From Tubiluchus corallicola (lineage: Eukaryota > Priapulida > Priapulimorpha > Priapulimorphida > Tubiluchidae): 64,000 bases of DNA. Of this stretch, positions 45,101 to 58,386 are shown in pieces (positions within the stretch are counted from its first letter, which is position 1; every line of letters starts with the position of its first letter). Below the pieces are notes generated by a model. The model was given only the letters and a program-made list of their open reading frames with translations, did no database searches and was not told where the DNA came from. Position numbers and translations under genes: made by a program. The stretch covers positions 28,501 through 92,500 of the forward strand of contig JAQGDQ010000484.1 in assembly GCA_030141605.1 (NCBI GenBank), written 5' to 3'.

Positions 45101-45394
45101 AGAGTTAAAGCCATGACACATCTAAATAATTATATATAATATCAATAAGTCTTAATAAGGGTACGTTAAAGAGTAAAAAAGTAAAACCAAATTAATTCAA
45201 ATTTTACTTCGTACCTGTTCGGCTGTACCGACTAACATTTCGTTCACGTATTTTAACCATTTGGCAACTTCTTCTGAAGCTTTATCAACCTTCCTATCAC
45301 TCTTGTTGTCGGCTCTGTCTAGAGCTAAAACCGAGTCACGAAGAGCTCTAACAACTTCTGCAGGCGATTTCTTTGAGCGAAAAAAATTCTGCAT
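38508..45394 (-). CDS. CAB39: MO25 / calcium-binding protein 39 (three coding exons)
   Basis: Exons on the minus strand are 45394-45215, 43230-43059 and 39175-38508, with junctions CAG|GTACGA...TTTCAG|GAA (phase 0) and ACAG|GTAATT...TTTTAG|TTG (phase 1). The product is 339 residues, close to the 341 of vertebrate CAB39, and collinear from [15 protein letters not shown] to IRELKPADE. Highly conserved blocks include [37 protein letters not shown] and [22 protein letters not shown]25 is a helical-repeat scaffold that binds STRAD and stabilises active LKB1; it also activates several STE20 kinases. The first exon begins just after an acceptor (TTTAATTGCAG at 45399) with GATA before ATG, so a further 5' UTR exon lies upstream. 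Introns carry MITEs. No defect seen. Confidence 0.96.
39216..39674 (+). mobile_element. hAT MITE (CAGGGATGAGAAT family) in MO25 intron 2
   Basis: Closely similar to 37231-37741 in the same orientation, with a 30-bp internal deletion. CAGTTA directly flanks both ends. It lies only about 40 bases upstream of the exon 3 acceptor. Confidence 0.85.
39690..40095 (+). repeat. Interspersed repeat (GCAGTAATGC... family)
   Basis: It shares TTTGAAACAAGTTTAGATAA, AGAGCATTCGCAGCAC and ATCTTGTCAATGAGATCAAT with 53860-54250 and 62650-63000, and with 25560-25800 inverted. Confidence 0.7.
40380..40655 (+). mobile_element. Probable LINE 3' end with stem-loop and repeat tail
   Basis: A hairpin (40521-40558; stem GGTGAGTGT...ACACTCACC with inner stem ATGACC-GTAT-GGTCAT) is followed by AATAAA and a short tail repeating TTCATAG. 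This layout is typical of a non-LTR 3' end; no coding part is recognisable. Confidence 0.5.
41183..41290 (-). mobile_element. Fragment of the GCCTTTTCAC MITE
   Basis: GCCTTTTCACAGTT and GTAGGTCAAAGGTTAAGTGT match one end of the family. The remainder is missing and is followed by hAT-family sequence to about 41465. Confidence 0.6.
41889..42262 (+). mobile_element. MITE of the GCCTTTTCAC family in MO25 intron 2
   Basis: It begins GCCTTTTCACAGTTCCAGCG and ends CAAACTGTGGAAAGC, collinear with 24363-24745. Confidence 0.75.
42497..42901 (+). mobile_element. TTAA MITE in MO25 intron 2
   Basis: TTAA at both borders; ends AAAGGAAAACTGGACAATTG and CAATCGTCCAGTTTTGCCTT. Confidence 0.8.
43059..43230 (-). 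CDS. CAB39: MO25 exon 2
   Basis: The exon reads [19 protein letters not shown] and ends [10 protein letters not shown] plus one base. The open frame past the donor at 43058 is intron. Confidence 0.97.
43366..43873 (-). mobile_element. hAT-type MITE (CAGTGGCGGCTCGT family), inverted, in MO25 intron 1
   Basis: The inverted interior (GTATAGGCACTGTGGAACTG; AGTACTGTTTGCTTCACAG) and the right end CTATGAGCCGTCAG mirror the elements at 2698 and 19057. Both TIRs are eroded. Confidence 0.65.
43874..44483 (-). pseudogene. LINE 3' remnant, C-terminal endonuclease/RT region
   Basis: The minus strand encodes [20 protein letters not shown], then after one in-frame [23 protein letters not shown]. This matches the KLR-S-H-L-E-GRY and C-x2-C-x7-DE-HF motif found after the reverse transcriptase of many non-LTR elements. 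The 3' end has AATAAA and a tail of ACTACTACT. Inactive. Confidence 0.8.
44640..45180. other. MO25 intron 1, nothing recognised
   Basis: AT-rich intron sequence without clear repeats or alternative exons. Confidence 0.45.
45215..45394 (-). CDS. CAB39: MO25 exon 1 (coding part)
   Basis: Sixty codons from [20 protein letters not shown] to MLVGTAEQ. The ATG aligns with the start of known MO25 proteins. The in-frame ATG upstream lies in the intron, before the acceptor. Confidence 0.94.
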
Positions 45395-45479
45395 TATCCT
45401 GCAATTAAATAGTAATATTTTATTCACAAATTAAAATCCTTTCCCAGACATTTTCTTAATAAAATGTTACTGACTTCGC

Positions 45480-46180
45480 TCAAGTCGTGTTGAGTCAATG
45501 AGGTTAAAGTTCACAGCGCATCAACATCACCGGAACTATACGGAAGCGTCGATCAGTCACAGCTTTTTTGCAAATATGCTTTTTTCGAACGACAGCTACA
45601 TCATGAAACAAAACGTCTACTTGATCACTGAAAGGTTCATAATTACATTGAACTACTTTATTGTGTTCCGTTGTGTTTGAAAAAATACATTTGACCTAAA
45701 GCAGTAATAACTGTTTATTCAGCACACGAATATAATGCAACTAATTTGGGCCAATTGTACTATCTTGTTGCAGTTCTTAGTGTGTTAGCAAAGACTTACA
45801 CGTGAAATAAGTGTAAAACGAATGATTAGATATAAATAAATAAATCATAAAAAGTGCAACAACTGAATAAATAAAATGGCGACATTTTAGAAGGAAGAGA
45901 ACATATGTACTGTGCAGATCAATGTATCATTTTCTACATTAGAAATTTTCAAGATTCAAAACTGTTGATGTTATAACAACGTAATAACTTTTCTTTTTCA
46001 AAATTTCATTCCACCTATTGTAGGCATTGAAGTACCAACATTTATGAGAGCATTTCACCCACTTCTATCTGCAGCTAACAGCATAAGTTCTTCTTTTCCA
46101 AAAGTTAGATTTGGTTGAAGTTGTTGAACATCTTTATTTGTCTTAGCTATCCAAGTTGTCTAAGACGTACCAGGTGGTTT
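45480..46180. other. Sequence upstream of MO25 exon 1
   Basis: A 5' UTR exon and promoter of MO25 should lie here or beyond, but I cannot point to one. Confidence 0.35.
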
Positions 46181-46184
46181 TATG

Positions 46185-46556
46185 CAAGGTTTTAAGACTT
46201 CTTTTAAGGAGATTCTTACTGGTGCTTCATTTAGTAATCTTGGAAGATGTCACAGCCATCTTAATCTTCAGATCTTGACTTTTGAACTCCAATAAATTTC
46301 TTTTGTTCTGGTGTATAAATCTTCATTTTTGACTATGTACAGCCATCTTATTTTCAAAACTTTCCTACAAGACGTCTATGAAATGTGTCAATCTGCTTTT
46401 GTTGAGTAATTGCTAAACCCCAAGTTTCGCTATTGTACATAAATATGCTGGTAACATAAGCATTAAATAATTGAAGTCTCACATTAAGACATAATTTCTT
46501 GCTAGCTAATACATTCTTCTGCTGAAGAAAAACAGGCAGTAACATGTAGGTTTTCT
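46185..46556 (-). pseudogene. LINE remnant, end of reverse transcriptase region
   Basis: The minus strand encodes LCLNVRLQLFNAYVTSIFMY followed by NSETWGL and IDTFHRRLVGKF. Further on, EDLYTRTKEIYWSSKV and RLRWL...HLPRL appear with stops between. This is the well-known tail of RT proteins (Y-SETW-L, RRLRWLGH). Decayed. Confidence 0.85.
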
Positions 46557-46934
46557 ACATTTCAAGAATTAAGAGTCAAGATTGTTCATTTTACAACAAC
46601 ACTAACACAAATACATTAGGTGTACTATCGACCAGCAACAATAAAGATTATTGATAGCTGAGAACAGGCTGACACTCGTCAGGAATGGCCACTGCAGGAA
46701 ATATTAAAACATTGAGCTAACACCACTAGACAGTTAAATATATATAAAAATAGTTAATAATTATTTAGAAGCATTGTCCCACCGGATTTATTTCAGATTC
46801 CATTGATAATATCATCAAATCTGCCTGGCTAAAATTGATAGTGACAACCAGTACCATTGTCTGAAGTTGATGATATGAATGATTTTGGAACTGCTCATCA
46901 TCGAAGGATGGTGCCCTATGTATGTACTTACCTT

Positions 46935-47432
46935 GCTTATGGCCATATCATAACCAGGCAACGTAGAGCCTGGTTAGTACTTGGGTGGGTGACCGCCTAG
47001 GAATACCAGGTGCTGTAGGCTTGCGGGATGCCCACACTGTATAGCGACATTAGGCGGAGGAGCTGCACAAGTAGCCAATGGCTAGAGGGCGCAGGAGATC
47101 AAATGACCCAACGGCCATGTGTAGAGGAGTAAACCTTCCAAATCAGACCAGTGCAGCACTTACTGACTCCTGCAGCCAACCTGGTGCCAAACGTATTGCT
47201 CTACTTTCCTTTGGACTACACCGGGGAGGAAGAGAGGGGGTTCCTGTTATCTGGGCAACTCAGATCTCCATACACCTTGCCCAGGCGTGTGCCCTGGAGA
47301 GGCCACTCCAGTGGTTCAAGGATCGAATTGCTCAGCTAAGGTCGATGCTGCAGCTCCATCAATGTGATCAATAACTGACTCTCTTGACGCACACTCCATT
47401 GTCTTCCGAGACAGAAGGATGCCAACAACAAC
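46935..47432 (+). mobile_element. SINE with internally deleted 5S rRNA head
   Basis: 46935-47022 is 5S rRNA-like: the start GCTTATGGCCATATCA and the last ~56 bases (GGTTAGTACTTGGGTGGGTG ... CTGTAGGCTT) match metazoan 5S, but about 33 central bases are missing. A body of about 410 bp follows, ending in ATGCCAACAACAAC. Other copies: 33744 (+) and 50421 (-). The structure is that of a SINE3-type element transcribed by RNA polymerase III. The lost centre includes most of the 5S A box. Confidence 0.85.
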
Positions 47433-47879
47433 TTTGCTTAATGGTTAATCCAACCCTGGCGACACAGGTAACGTGTGAACAAAGCAGAACAATGTTAGTA
47501 TTAGTCGCATACCGTGTGTAGCGACATCTAATGAGAAGAAAATGAAGCACTTACTTAAGCTGGTGCTCATTTAGGCACTTTCTAAAGGTACACATGAGCC
47601 GAGAAATGTACTTGCTTTAAAGAGGCTTCAGAATTTAAAATGAGACCGATAGTACTTCATTTATTTGTTATTTTGTGCAAGTTTCATGGCAAATCAGCCA
47701 TATTGGAGCAGAAAGGGAAGACCGGGTACGTTGGTACATTTCTTTCTTATAAGTATATCTACATGTAACTTAATTACAGAATCAGAGAATTGACAATTAA
47801 GTACAAAAATGGCAAGAATCAATCTCTGTTTGAAATTTACTATTATAACCAATAACGGGTGAACGTACCACGTATATAT

Positions 47880-48345
47880 ATATATAATCTTTATTTGCCA
47901 TTAAAATACATTGATAATCACTGATAAAAACTTTACAGAGATGATGAATCAGTGTTAGTTAATAAAAACTTACACTGCTAAAGGCAAATGCGTCAGTGCA
48001 ATCTAAACTACTGTGCAGTAATGGAAAGTAACGACGAATAAAATCAAACATATTTACAACTATGCACAAAAAATTAAAAAAATTATGATTTAATTAATAT
48101 GGCCGTGGATATATAAATTCTGAATTAGTGTGTATGTTGTCGTACTGGTGAGATGGTATTTCATATGTGGTTAATATTAGTGATTTTAATTTCGTTTAAA
48201 TGCTGATAGGGACTTGATTTGTTTAACCTGTAATGGTAGAGAATTCCAAAGTAGAATTGCTTGTTTGATTACAGAGTTCGTTCCGTAGTGGGTATTTGTC
48301 CTAATCTGTTTTAGATTGCTTGTTTTGGAATGATCACTTCTTAGA
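47880..48345 (-). pseudogene. LINE 3' remnant (C-terminal tail)
   Basis: The minus strand reads NSVIKQAILLWNSLPLQVKQ then IKSLSAFKRNLKSLI, the LWNSLP...S-FK--LK motif at the C-terminus of CR1/Jockey-like elements. A long AT-rich 3' tail ends near a TA run. Confidence 0.8.
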
Positions 48346-48399
48346 CGTGATCATCATAAACAGCATTTGAACCTCACTTATTGTGGTAACTGCAACAAC

Positions 48400-48880
48400 A
48401 ATCATTGACAACATCACTAACATATACCACCAGCATCACCACCACTGCCACTGCCTTCGGCACTAGCAATATGTACAGCGATTAGTATCTGTATTCATCA
48501 TTTTTATAATATAATATAATGTTTAATTCATGAGTTCTTTAGATGACCAGATATATTGGGGATTCTTAGTTTTATAATTTAATTTACCTTTCATAATTAA
48601 TTTTTATGAGAAAAACAAAATACGTAATTAAATTTCGTTTAAAATAATCATTTTTAGTTCAGCAAAAACGTTCTTGGAGTGCTGCAGTTTGGTATGAATT
48701 TTAGGAACTAATTATATTCTGTAAAATTTAAAGACAAAAATAAAATACGTAATTATATTTCGTTTAAAATAATCATTTTCAGTTCAGCTTTCCTTGGAGA
48801 GCTGCAGTTTGGTGTGGATTTTAAGAACTAATCATATTCAGCAAAATTTAAAGACAAAAACAGCTTTTGGTTTGAGCGCC
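48400..48880. repeat. Direct duplication of about 125 bp
   Basis: Two tandem copies (about 48608-48735 and 48733-48860) share AAAATACGTAATTA, TTTCGTTTAAAATAATCATT and GAGAGCTGCAGTTTGGTRTG. A CAAC/ACC-rich segment before it also occurs at 51000-51080. Confidence 0.75.
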
Positions 48881-48899
48881 AGTTACTTTGTAAAGAAGT

Positions 48900-49110
48900 A
48901 ATGCGCCGTTTAATTTTCACCTAACACACCACAAGTAGTTATCTCGCTCATTGCTTTATAAGGCCTGGCGTTTCTCTGCACATTGGATTATCCTTGATAA
49001 TGAGCTGTTTTTGGCAACCATTTGTCTGTGACATGGTGGTTATTAGAAATAAAAAGTAAATAGTTGAAAGTTGTGTAGGAAGTTCTACCACTTTGAATTT
49101 GCGCCAGCGG
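48900..49110 (+). repeat. Interspersed repeat shared with 51515-51725
   Basis: Shares CACACCACAAGTAGTTAT, TTTATAAGGCCTGGCGTTTC and GGATTATCCTTGATAATGAG with the later copy. The related motif ACTACTTGTGGTGCACT recurs at 61.1-61.3 kb. Confidence 0.75.
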
Positions 49111-49164
49111 GTAATAAAAAATAACACAAACAAAAACTTAAATGAGATTTAAGCTCTTATTTCA

Positions 49165-49790
49165 CACTTCAAACAAGAGCTCAAATATCATTTTTCGTTG
49201 CGTAAGACACATTTTTCATTTGGTAAGCCTCCAATTTCAGTGCATCATACGTGCATGAGAATCGGATTTTTCTCTAAAGGCTGTAAAGATAATAACGATC
49301 ATCCCGTATTGCTGAATTGTAACTGTGGATTTCGATTTGAGTCTGTTGAACACTTTGTTGCACTGCCCATTGTATCAACTAGGATTGTTATGTTTGATAA
49401 ATTAAATGAAATACTTCTGCCCGAAAACAGCTACCTTAAGAACTAATGATCTGTTGAAGTTGTTATTTTTCGGAAAAGATGAATTTAACTATGTTGCTAA
49501 CTGTAAAATATTCCAATGCATACATGACTTTATATTACGTACTAAACGCTTCCAGTAGTTTCTATCTGATATGAAATGCATCAGTCTTAAATATTCGTAC
49601 ATTAATATTTTCTAACCGTCATTTTCTACTAATGTCTAATGTAATCTTGTAGTAAAACTTGTCAGCTTGTGTAGGTATAGTCCATTCTTACTGTAAATGT
49701 GTAAAGTCTTTTGTAAATAGTGTATAAAGTCTGTTGTGGTGAGGATTCTAAATCATGTTGATCAAACTGTCTGATCCAATCCTATAAAAA
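49165..49790 (+). pseudogene. LINE 3' remnant (C-terminal zinc-knuckle-like part)
   Basis: It reads LNCNCGFRFESVEHF, then RIVMFDKLNEILLP, and after a frameshift LLFFGKDEFNYVANCKIFQC then HDFILRTKRF and a stop. The C-x-CGF-ES-EH-L pattern and the LLFG...I--F-K-TKRF end are typical of non-LTR elements common in aquatic invertebrates. Confidence 0.8.
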
Positions 49791-50420
49791 ATTATGTTTA
49801 AACTAATAACACACTGGCATTTCATCTCAATGTTCAATATTTCAAATGGATTGTGAAAGTCACACAAACTTATTAGGTTAAAGTTTACAATTCCTTACAC
49901 ACAAAAAGTTAGCTCGTTAAGTCGCTTAAGGTTAGAGTTAAAATTAGGGCGTTTATTGTGAACTCCTTCCACTTATAATAATTGCTACTTTTAGAGGAAA
50001 ATTGAAAAATGTGTAACAGTGGCTACAGCTGCATCAATTAGAAGACAAGCATAATGTACTTTCTACTTAGACTAAGTAGATATATCACCTTATTCGATGC
50101 GATCCCAACAATTCTGCAATCATTTGTTAGTAGAAAAGTAATAAAATGTTTTTTATTGTCAATATATTTCAAAGATAACATTTGCCGAAGGTCATTTTCA
50201 GACAAATAAGAAGAAATTAAAAATTCTTCAATGCACACAAAGGTATGATCAGAATGCAATGCTATACTTATTATTCATGATTATAATTTCAATTATTTGT
50301 TTTAATTTTAGTTTGTTCGAAGCACTTGTGATGCTGCTAGGTTTGTTACTATGTAATCTGAATCAGAGAAGTGAGAATTAAACGAAGTTCAAATGCAAAA
50401 GTCTCCGTCTGAACTTATTA

Positions 50421-50855
50421 TTGTTGGCATCCTTCTGTTTCGGAAGACAAAGGAGTGTGCGCCAAGAGAGTCAGTTATTGATCACATTGATGGAGCTGCA
50501 GCGTCGACTGTGGCTGAGCAGTGCGATCCTTGAACGTCTCCAGGGTGCACGCCTGGGCAATGTGTATGGAGATCCTGAGTTGCCCTGACAACAGGAACCC
50601 CCTCTCTTCCTCCCTGGTGTAGTCCAAAGGAAAGCGGAGCGATACGTTTGGCACCAGGTTGGCTGCAGGAGCTGCCGGAGTCAGTGAGCATGCTGCACTG
50701 GTCCGCCTTCGGAGCTCCACTCCTGATTTGGAAGGTTTACTCCTCTACACATGGCCGTTGATTCACTTGACCTCCTCCACCCTCTAGCCGTTGGCTGCTT
50801 ATGCAGCTCCTCCGCCTAGTGTCGAGATACAGTGTGGCCATCCCGCCTGAATTAA
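50421..50855 (-). mobile_element. SINE copy lacking the 5S head
   Basis: On the minus strand it runs from GCGGGATGGCCACACTG through GGCGGAGGAGCTGC to GGATGCCAACAATAATAA. It contains the piece missing from the 47-kb copy (GAGTGGAGCTCCGAAGGCGG), also seen at 33.8 kb. Confidence 0.85.
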
Positions 50856-50859
50856 TTAT

Positions 50860-51510
50860 ATAAGTATTATAATATAAATAAATATAATTAAATAATATAA
50901 TTTATTATATAATAATAACTTCTGTCTGAAATTATTTTTTATAATCAATGACACATCAACAATATCATTAACTGCTCTTATTGTAGCAACAGGAAGAATA
51001 ATCATTGACAACATCACTAACATCTACCACCACCACCGCCATTGCTGTCACCACTGCCACCACCACCAACAGCAGGAGCACAGGAGCATGCGCTGCTATT
51101 TATATTGCATCATACTTATTAGTAATACTATTTATTCAGGTACAACAACAAAATTATGTACAACGATTAGTATCTTTATCCATTTTATGTCTATTTCTAA
51201 GATATAATATTATTGCAATTCAATTTCAATATTTATTTCACTTCAGCGGCATTATGATATTACTCAGCAAAAATTTTACGAACATATACGTTATTGCATA
51301 ATTATAGTACAAACTGTTTAACAGATAAATTCAACACTAAGATGTATAATGAATTGTTTAATAGGTTGAGTTTTTGAAGTGGCCAGATATTGTGTGAATT
51401 CTCAGTTTTATATCCTAATATATTTTATAATAAATTGTTATGAGAAAAACCAAAAAGACAGAAACAGTGTCTACCATGAGCGTTAAACTAAAAACAACTA
51501 TTATTCTTGT
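50860..51510. other. Intergenic AT-rich sequence
   Basis: Contains an ACC/CAC-rich patch (51010-51080) and no recognisable gene. Confidence 0.4.
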
Positions 51511-51889
51511 GGAAATAATGCGCCGTTAGCATTCGAAACTAGCACACCACAAGTAGTTATGTTATTAGCAGCTTTATAAGGCCTGGCGTTTCTTTGCAAA
51601 CTGGATTATCCTTGATAATGAGCAGTTTTTTGCAACCACTTGCCTGTGGCATGGTGTTTATTAGAAATTAAAAAATATCTTAATTCTATTTTAGTTGTAG
51701 AAGGTTTTGCACTTTGAGTAGGTGTGTAATAAAAATTAAGCATTTCACTCGAGTGTTCCTCGAATAGACAGAAAATTTCAAAAGAACTGGTAGGGTTAGA
51801 TGTGCATCTGTAAGAAGTCAAGCACAATGTCTTCAAGTCAGCGAAGAAGATATGACTATATTCAAGGCCAGTTTATGACCTTTTGGGGT

Positions 51890-52245
51890 CCCTAGGGTAA
51901 TGGAATTACGGACCAGATGGAGCCACTATCTAATTTGTTTGCACTCGTCTCGAATATTTTTGTTTGTGATATATTTCAACAATATTTGCATAGTTGGGGA
52001 CCCGTAATTATGTCAAATAAAGGGCTTCAAAGAGGAGGCTTTATCTCAAATAAAAGGCCTTAACTTTGATCCTCCTCCTCATCCTTTATCTCAAACGAAG
52101 AGCCAATTTAAAATTGGATTTCAAACTTTCTGGCCTCCCTTTTTTAAAGTTGAAATTTTATTTTAAGTTATGTGAATTACTCAGCAATGCAAAGTACGGG
52201 CCCCTTCCAAGTTTGAGGTGCCGTAGGCTGCAGCCTGTACCAGCT
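51890..52245 (-). repeat. Interspersed repeat (TTGAGATAAAGG family), inverted
   Basis: Inverted relative to 18125 and 27565: CCTTTATCTCAAA repeats, AAAGTTGAAATTTTATT and TTACTCAGCAATGCAAAGTA. Confidence 0.65.
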
Positions 52246-52566
52246 TATAGGGTAACTCAGCCCTGACTGTATTTGATGCAATCCCAATAACTCTGCAACC
52301 ATTTGTCAAAATTCATTTCCATTTTATTTGTTTTATTGAGTAAGGGCACAAACAAACAACATAACGCCTTGAGTTTTTTCTTAATGGTTGCTTATAACTG
52401 GCTAATGGAAATAAAACATTTGAATGAAATTCAACAGGAAATAAAACATTCGAATGAATATCTTCTTTATCGTTAAAATAGCGAGAGTAATAGCAGAAAT
52501 ATCACCATCTGCCACTGTCATCATCACCAGTGCAGCAGCAGCAACAACAACATTATAAGTTGCATA

Positions 52567-53060
52567 CAGTGTTCCCTCATTTATCGCGGATGTTCCATTT
52601 CAGGGCAATGTCCACGAATTAGGGATGCTATACTTATTTTAGTATTTTTACATTATTTTAAGTCTTTATAAACTCTCCCCACACTCTTATACATAACTCT
52701 CCCATTCCCTAAACAACTTTTTCCCATACTGTGCATGCACCTTTTAGAAAGCTTTCCATCAATCAACCAATCGTGTGTTGTGTACAATCTCACGTCGGTT
52801 AGTGGCATTTCAGGCGGGCACAAGTACTACATTTCGTTTTTGGTGTGTATTCATCCGCCGAATAAATACACTATTTACTAAAAATGGTAATTTTTTATGA
52901 TATACAATATTCTTTTAATGTTAGAATTAATATTTTTAATATATTTACAGTACATTACTGTACAATACGTACTACGCATGTGCAAAATACTTTAGACAGA
53001 GTATCGCAGAAACAGCGAAAATACCGCGATAAACGAACCGCGAAGTAGCGAGGGAAACTG
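52567..53060 (-). mobile_element. Pogo-like MITE (CAGTGTTCCCTCGC family)
   Basis: Ends CAGTGTTCCCTCATTTATCG and CGAAGTAGCGAGGGAAACTG are inverted and TA-flanked. The copy is inverted with respect to 32552-33231. Confidence 0.8.
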
Positions 53061-53855
53061 TATATAGTTTCAGAATCTACAGGCGCAATCTATATAACAC
53101 ATTTGACTTTTCTTAAGTTATTTATTATTTGTTATCTGTTATTTAATTTATTTTAATTTTAAACGTAAAACTGTTGAAAACAAAACGAGGCATTGTGAGA
53201 AATGTTTCATGAAGGATTCAACAGTTTCTTTAGTCTAGGCTTCGTTCTAGCAAAGTAATCATTCCATTGTTACGAAGGTAACATCATTCCAGTAGAGCGA
53301 AGGTAGGACTTTATCTGTTTCAACCATAGATTTACGTTAGTAATATTATTATCTACGGTTTCAATAGACTAAAGATCGTCTAGCTAATTCAATATGTGTA
53401 CAAGTGAACTAAAAATTGTTAATAAAGTACCAATTTTGAAAAATGTGCTAAAGAAAACGGTTGCTCCTCTTGCTGGCCACCGGAATTGGTGCTGACAAGC
53501 CACTGGCATAGAGGAGTCTAGTTTTTTGCTGGATTAACTGCTGTGTTTACCAGTCTTAAGGGCAGATTTCTTTTATTTTAGAGTTCTGTCCGCTCAATGT
53601 TTACAATAGACATAATGGGCATATGATAATGATGATGATGCCAATCAAAAAAACGATAAAAAGACAAGGATCATCGGAACGTTATCTGAAAGTTAGTGCA
53701 CCACAGGCAGTTATTGCACCACGGGCTTCATATAAACTACGGGCAATGTAGCGTCATCATCTCATCTACGGAGCTTGTCGTCTTCGGATGTTGTAAACTC
53801 TCTTCATCGTAGACCATCACGTAGCCTGTATCAGAATTTTTTAAACTGCCTGTCG
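53061..53855. other. Intergenic sequence, nothing recognised
   Basis: No gene or listed repeat seen, apart from a weak match to the GCACCACAGGCAGTTATTGC repeat near 53700. Confidence 0.4.
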
Positions 53856-53859
53856 CCCA

Positions 53860-54260
53860 CGACATGGCAGTTGTAATAATAAAGTTGGCAGTATATTAGC
53901 AGAAGAAAACCCTCTATTTACACAAACTGTAAAAACTTCGTCCGCAAATTTTGTATCACCTACGTACTGCCTCTTTGTATACTGGGCTTGCATGGACAGT
54001 AATGCCGTTTGATACATGTAAATTCAAACTTCCGCGATGACCGTTAGACGCGGCCATTTTGACGATAAGTCATTTGAAACAAATTTAGATAACACTGAGT
54101 AAAGTATGAAAAAATAAACAGAGCATTCGTAGCACACAGGCCACTAACCGCGTAAAATCTTAAATCATTGTATCTTGTCAATAAGATTAAAAATACGTGT
54201 TTGGTTAGTGAGTGGCGCACCCTGGAGGTCAATGAACGAGATTTTACCAGTTGGCGAAAA
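53860..54260 (+). repeat. Interspersed repeat (GCAGTAATGC... family)
   Basis: Contains CATTTGAAACAAATTTAGAT, AGAGCATTCGTAGCAC, CTTGTCAATAAGATTAAAAA and GAGTGGCGCACCCTGGAG, shared with 39690, 62650 and (inverted) 25560. Confidence 0.75.
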
Positions 54261-54307
54261 CATTTTAAATAACTAATAATTTTCTATTCTAGTTACATAC
54301 GTCTGTT

Positions 54308-54558
54308 ACATATGGCAGGCTCCTAATAGCACATGTAACTGCTTATTAAGCCCTCAGTCTGTACATCATTTATTATTTGAATGTACGTTAGTAAACCAAG
54401 CCAAAAGAAATGATTTTATTTATGATTATGTGAATTTACATTAGAATTGGTAATTATGTTTTTTATAATTGTACTCGCTGTGTATAATGTGCGTAGATTT
54501 TTGTTACTAAGTATTAAAATATGTTCGTTATCTTTTATTATGTATGTATGTAGTGTTG

Positions 54559-54610
<52 letters not shown>

Positions 54611-54724
54611 AATAGGATTAATATGTTGTAAATGCTTCTAGAAATTTTAAACATATCCCTACAAATAGAGGGAATGTATTTTGTACACAGATTTTAAAAA
54701 TAAAGAAATATAATAATAATAACA
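54308..54724 (+). pseudogene. LINE 3' end with TAA tail
   Basis: 54330-54440 encodes NSTCNCLLSPQSVHHLLFEC then TLVNQAKRNDFIYDY, the C-x-C...S-HLLFEC motif of LINE C-termini. The 3' region includes a (TA)n run (54567-54606) and ends AATAAAGAAATATAATAATAATAA. Heavily 5'-truncated. Confidence 0.8.
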
Positions 54725-55580
54725 CACACGTCTTTCAAGTAGGTAAGCGAAATGCTGATTATGTTGGCTCTTGGTAATTCATTGCATAACGATAACAGCT
54801 GTAGGTCCTCATAATTCATTAAATATTAATCGAGCTTTCATCTGTCGCATTCAAGAAATTATCGTTATTCATTAACTGCCCACGGAAAGCTATTAATACT
54901 GACAAAATGTCGAGCAACAGATGCATCTGACTGAGCATGACGACGACACAGCTTTTAGTTGAAGATGAACGACATTTTTGAAACAGAATCTGGATAACAG
55001 AAATTCATTTGTCATATTTCTTTTTAACTAAAATTTATTTGTAGCAAGTGGAAAATCGTGTTTACATGTATTTACAAACGATTTATTAGTTCACACAATT
55101 AGCTGTGCTTTACAAAGCTTGTTGCAGCCCAAGTACGTACTTATTTGCTGCGATTTACCTAAAGTTTATTGAAATCTATTGAAGATATAATCACAACAAT
55201 TCAAGGTATGTATATGTTAACAGATTTATTAAATGTGCTGTCTAGTTAGGATAGTAGATGCTTTAAATCTAAATCGTTAAAGTGGTTAGTTTGCAATTTT
55301 ACTCCCCATGCTCTTGTGCTTTGTTAAGGCATTTTTTTATTAACAGAAATAATAGCATAATAGGAAATTATTGGTTTCAAAGTGACATTCACAAATTTCT
55401 ATCTATTGTGAATTTACAGTACTACGTTTTCCTCTCAAATAATCATCCACCCACCGCACATTCACTACTCTTTAAAATAAGAGCTACGTGGAAAGTACCG
55501 AATGTTACTCTCGCATTTGGCGTTGTTATTCTTAGTTCTCTTTCTTTTGCAAATTTTGTATTTAACCATATGTTCAACAT
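54725..55580. other. Intergenic sequence left of the hexanucleotide array
   Basis: No feature recognised. An open frame from 55282 runs into the array and is an artefact of it. Confidence 0.45.
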
Positions 55581-55586
55581 AAAAGA

Positions 55587-57618
<2,032 letters not shown>

Positions 57619-57619
57619 T

Positions 57620-58370
57620 CGTGTGCAGTTTAATAAAATATTTGCTCTTTGTAAGTTATCAGTTGTTTGTTCACTATTATAATGATAGTTTGCAGTATTT
57701 CAACACAACATTTTATCACTCTAGAAACATAGAAAGAAATGTTTTTGTTGGCGTTGTTATATGAGTTCACATGAAAATTAAATTAGCTGTTTGAAAGTTT
57801 TTTATAAACTAGAATTTTTTTAACAATTTTAAATAATCGCGCCATTTGGTAAAACGGCCACGCATTGTCATCCTAGTGTGCACTACCGATTCACCAAAAA
57901 AATACTGGTTTGGTTTGAAGAAACCAAAAAACTTGAAATTTAGTTTTAAGATTTTATTCTGAAATGCCTACATAAACAGTGAAGTAGTGTCATGTTGAAA
58001 AGCAGAAAACCAAGTGACCAAAACTACAGGTGAAATCATTTAGATGTGAAAACAGGTTTAGAATTTAGGAATATAAAGACTGTAGAAGCCAATGAAAATT
58101 TAAACAGTAAAGAGAAAGTTTTAACAATTTTAACAAGAACACCTGAAGGTGGCAGCACTATGCAAGCTAAAAAAAGTATGATGACAATACAACATAAATT
58201 TAAATTTAGAGTAATTAAAATGATTTTCTTCTGTCAAAATACATTATTGTTCTTTTAGACAACACAAAGTAATTTAAACTTGAAATTTATTTTTTTTAAA
58301 CTTTACGCAATGTTACCTAAACTTATTTCAAACGGCCTAACGTTAGCATAACGACTGTAACCTATTAATT
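57620..58370. other. Sequence between the array and the GT31 gene
   Basis: Probably the end of a 5' UTR intron of the GT31 gene, as an acceptor sits just before its ATG. 58270-58350 shows a weak piece of the 53.9-kb repeat family, inverted. Confidence 0.4.
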
Positions 58371-58386
58371 TTTTTGCAGGAGCAAC

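Noticed and set aside
46935-47022. Functional 5S rRNA gene
   Set aside because: About 33 central bases are missing, and it continues straight into a repeated SINE body without a terminator.
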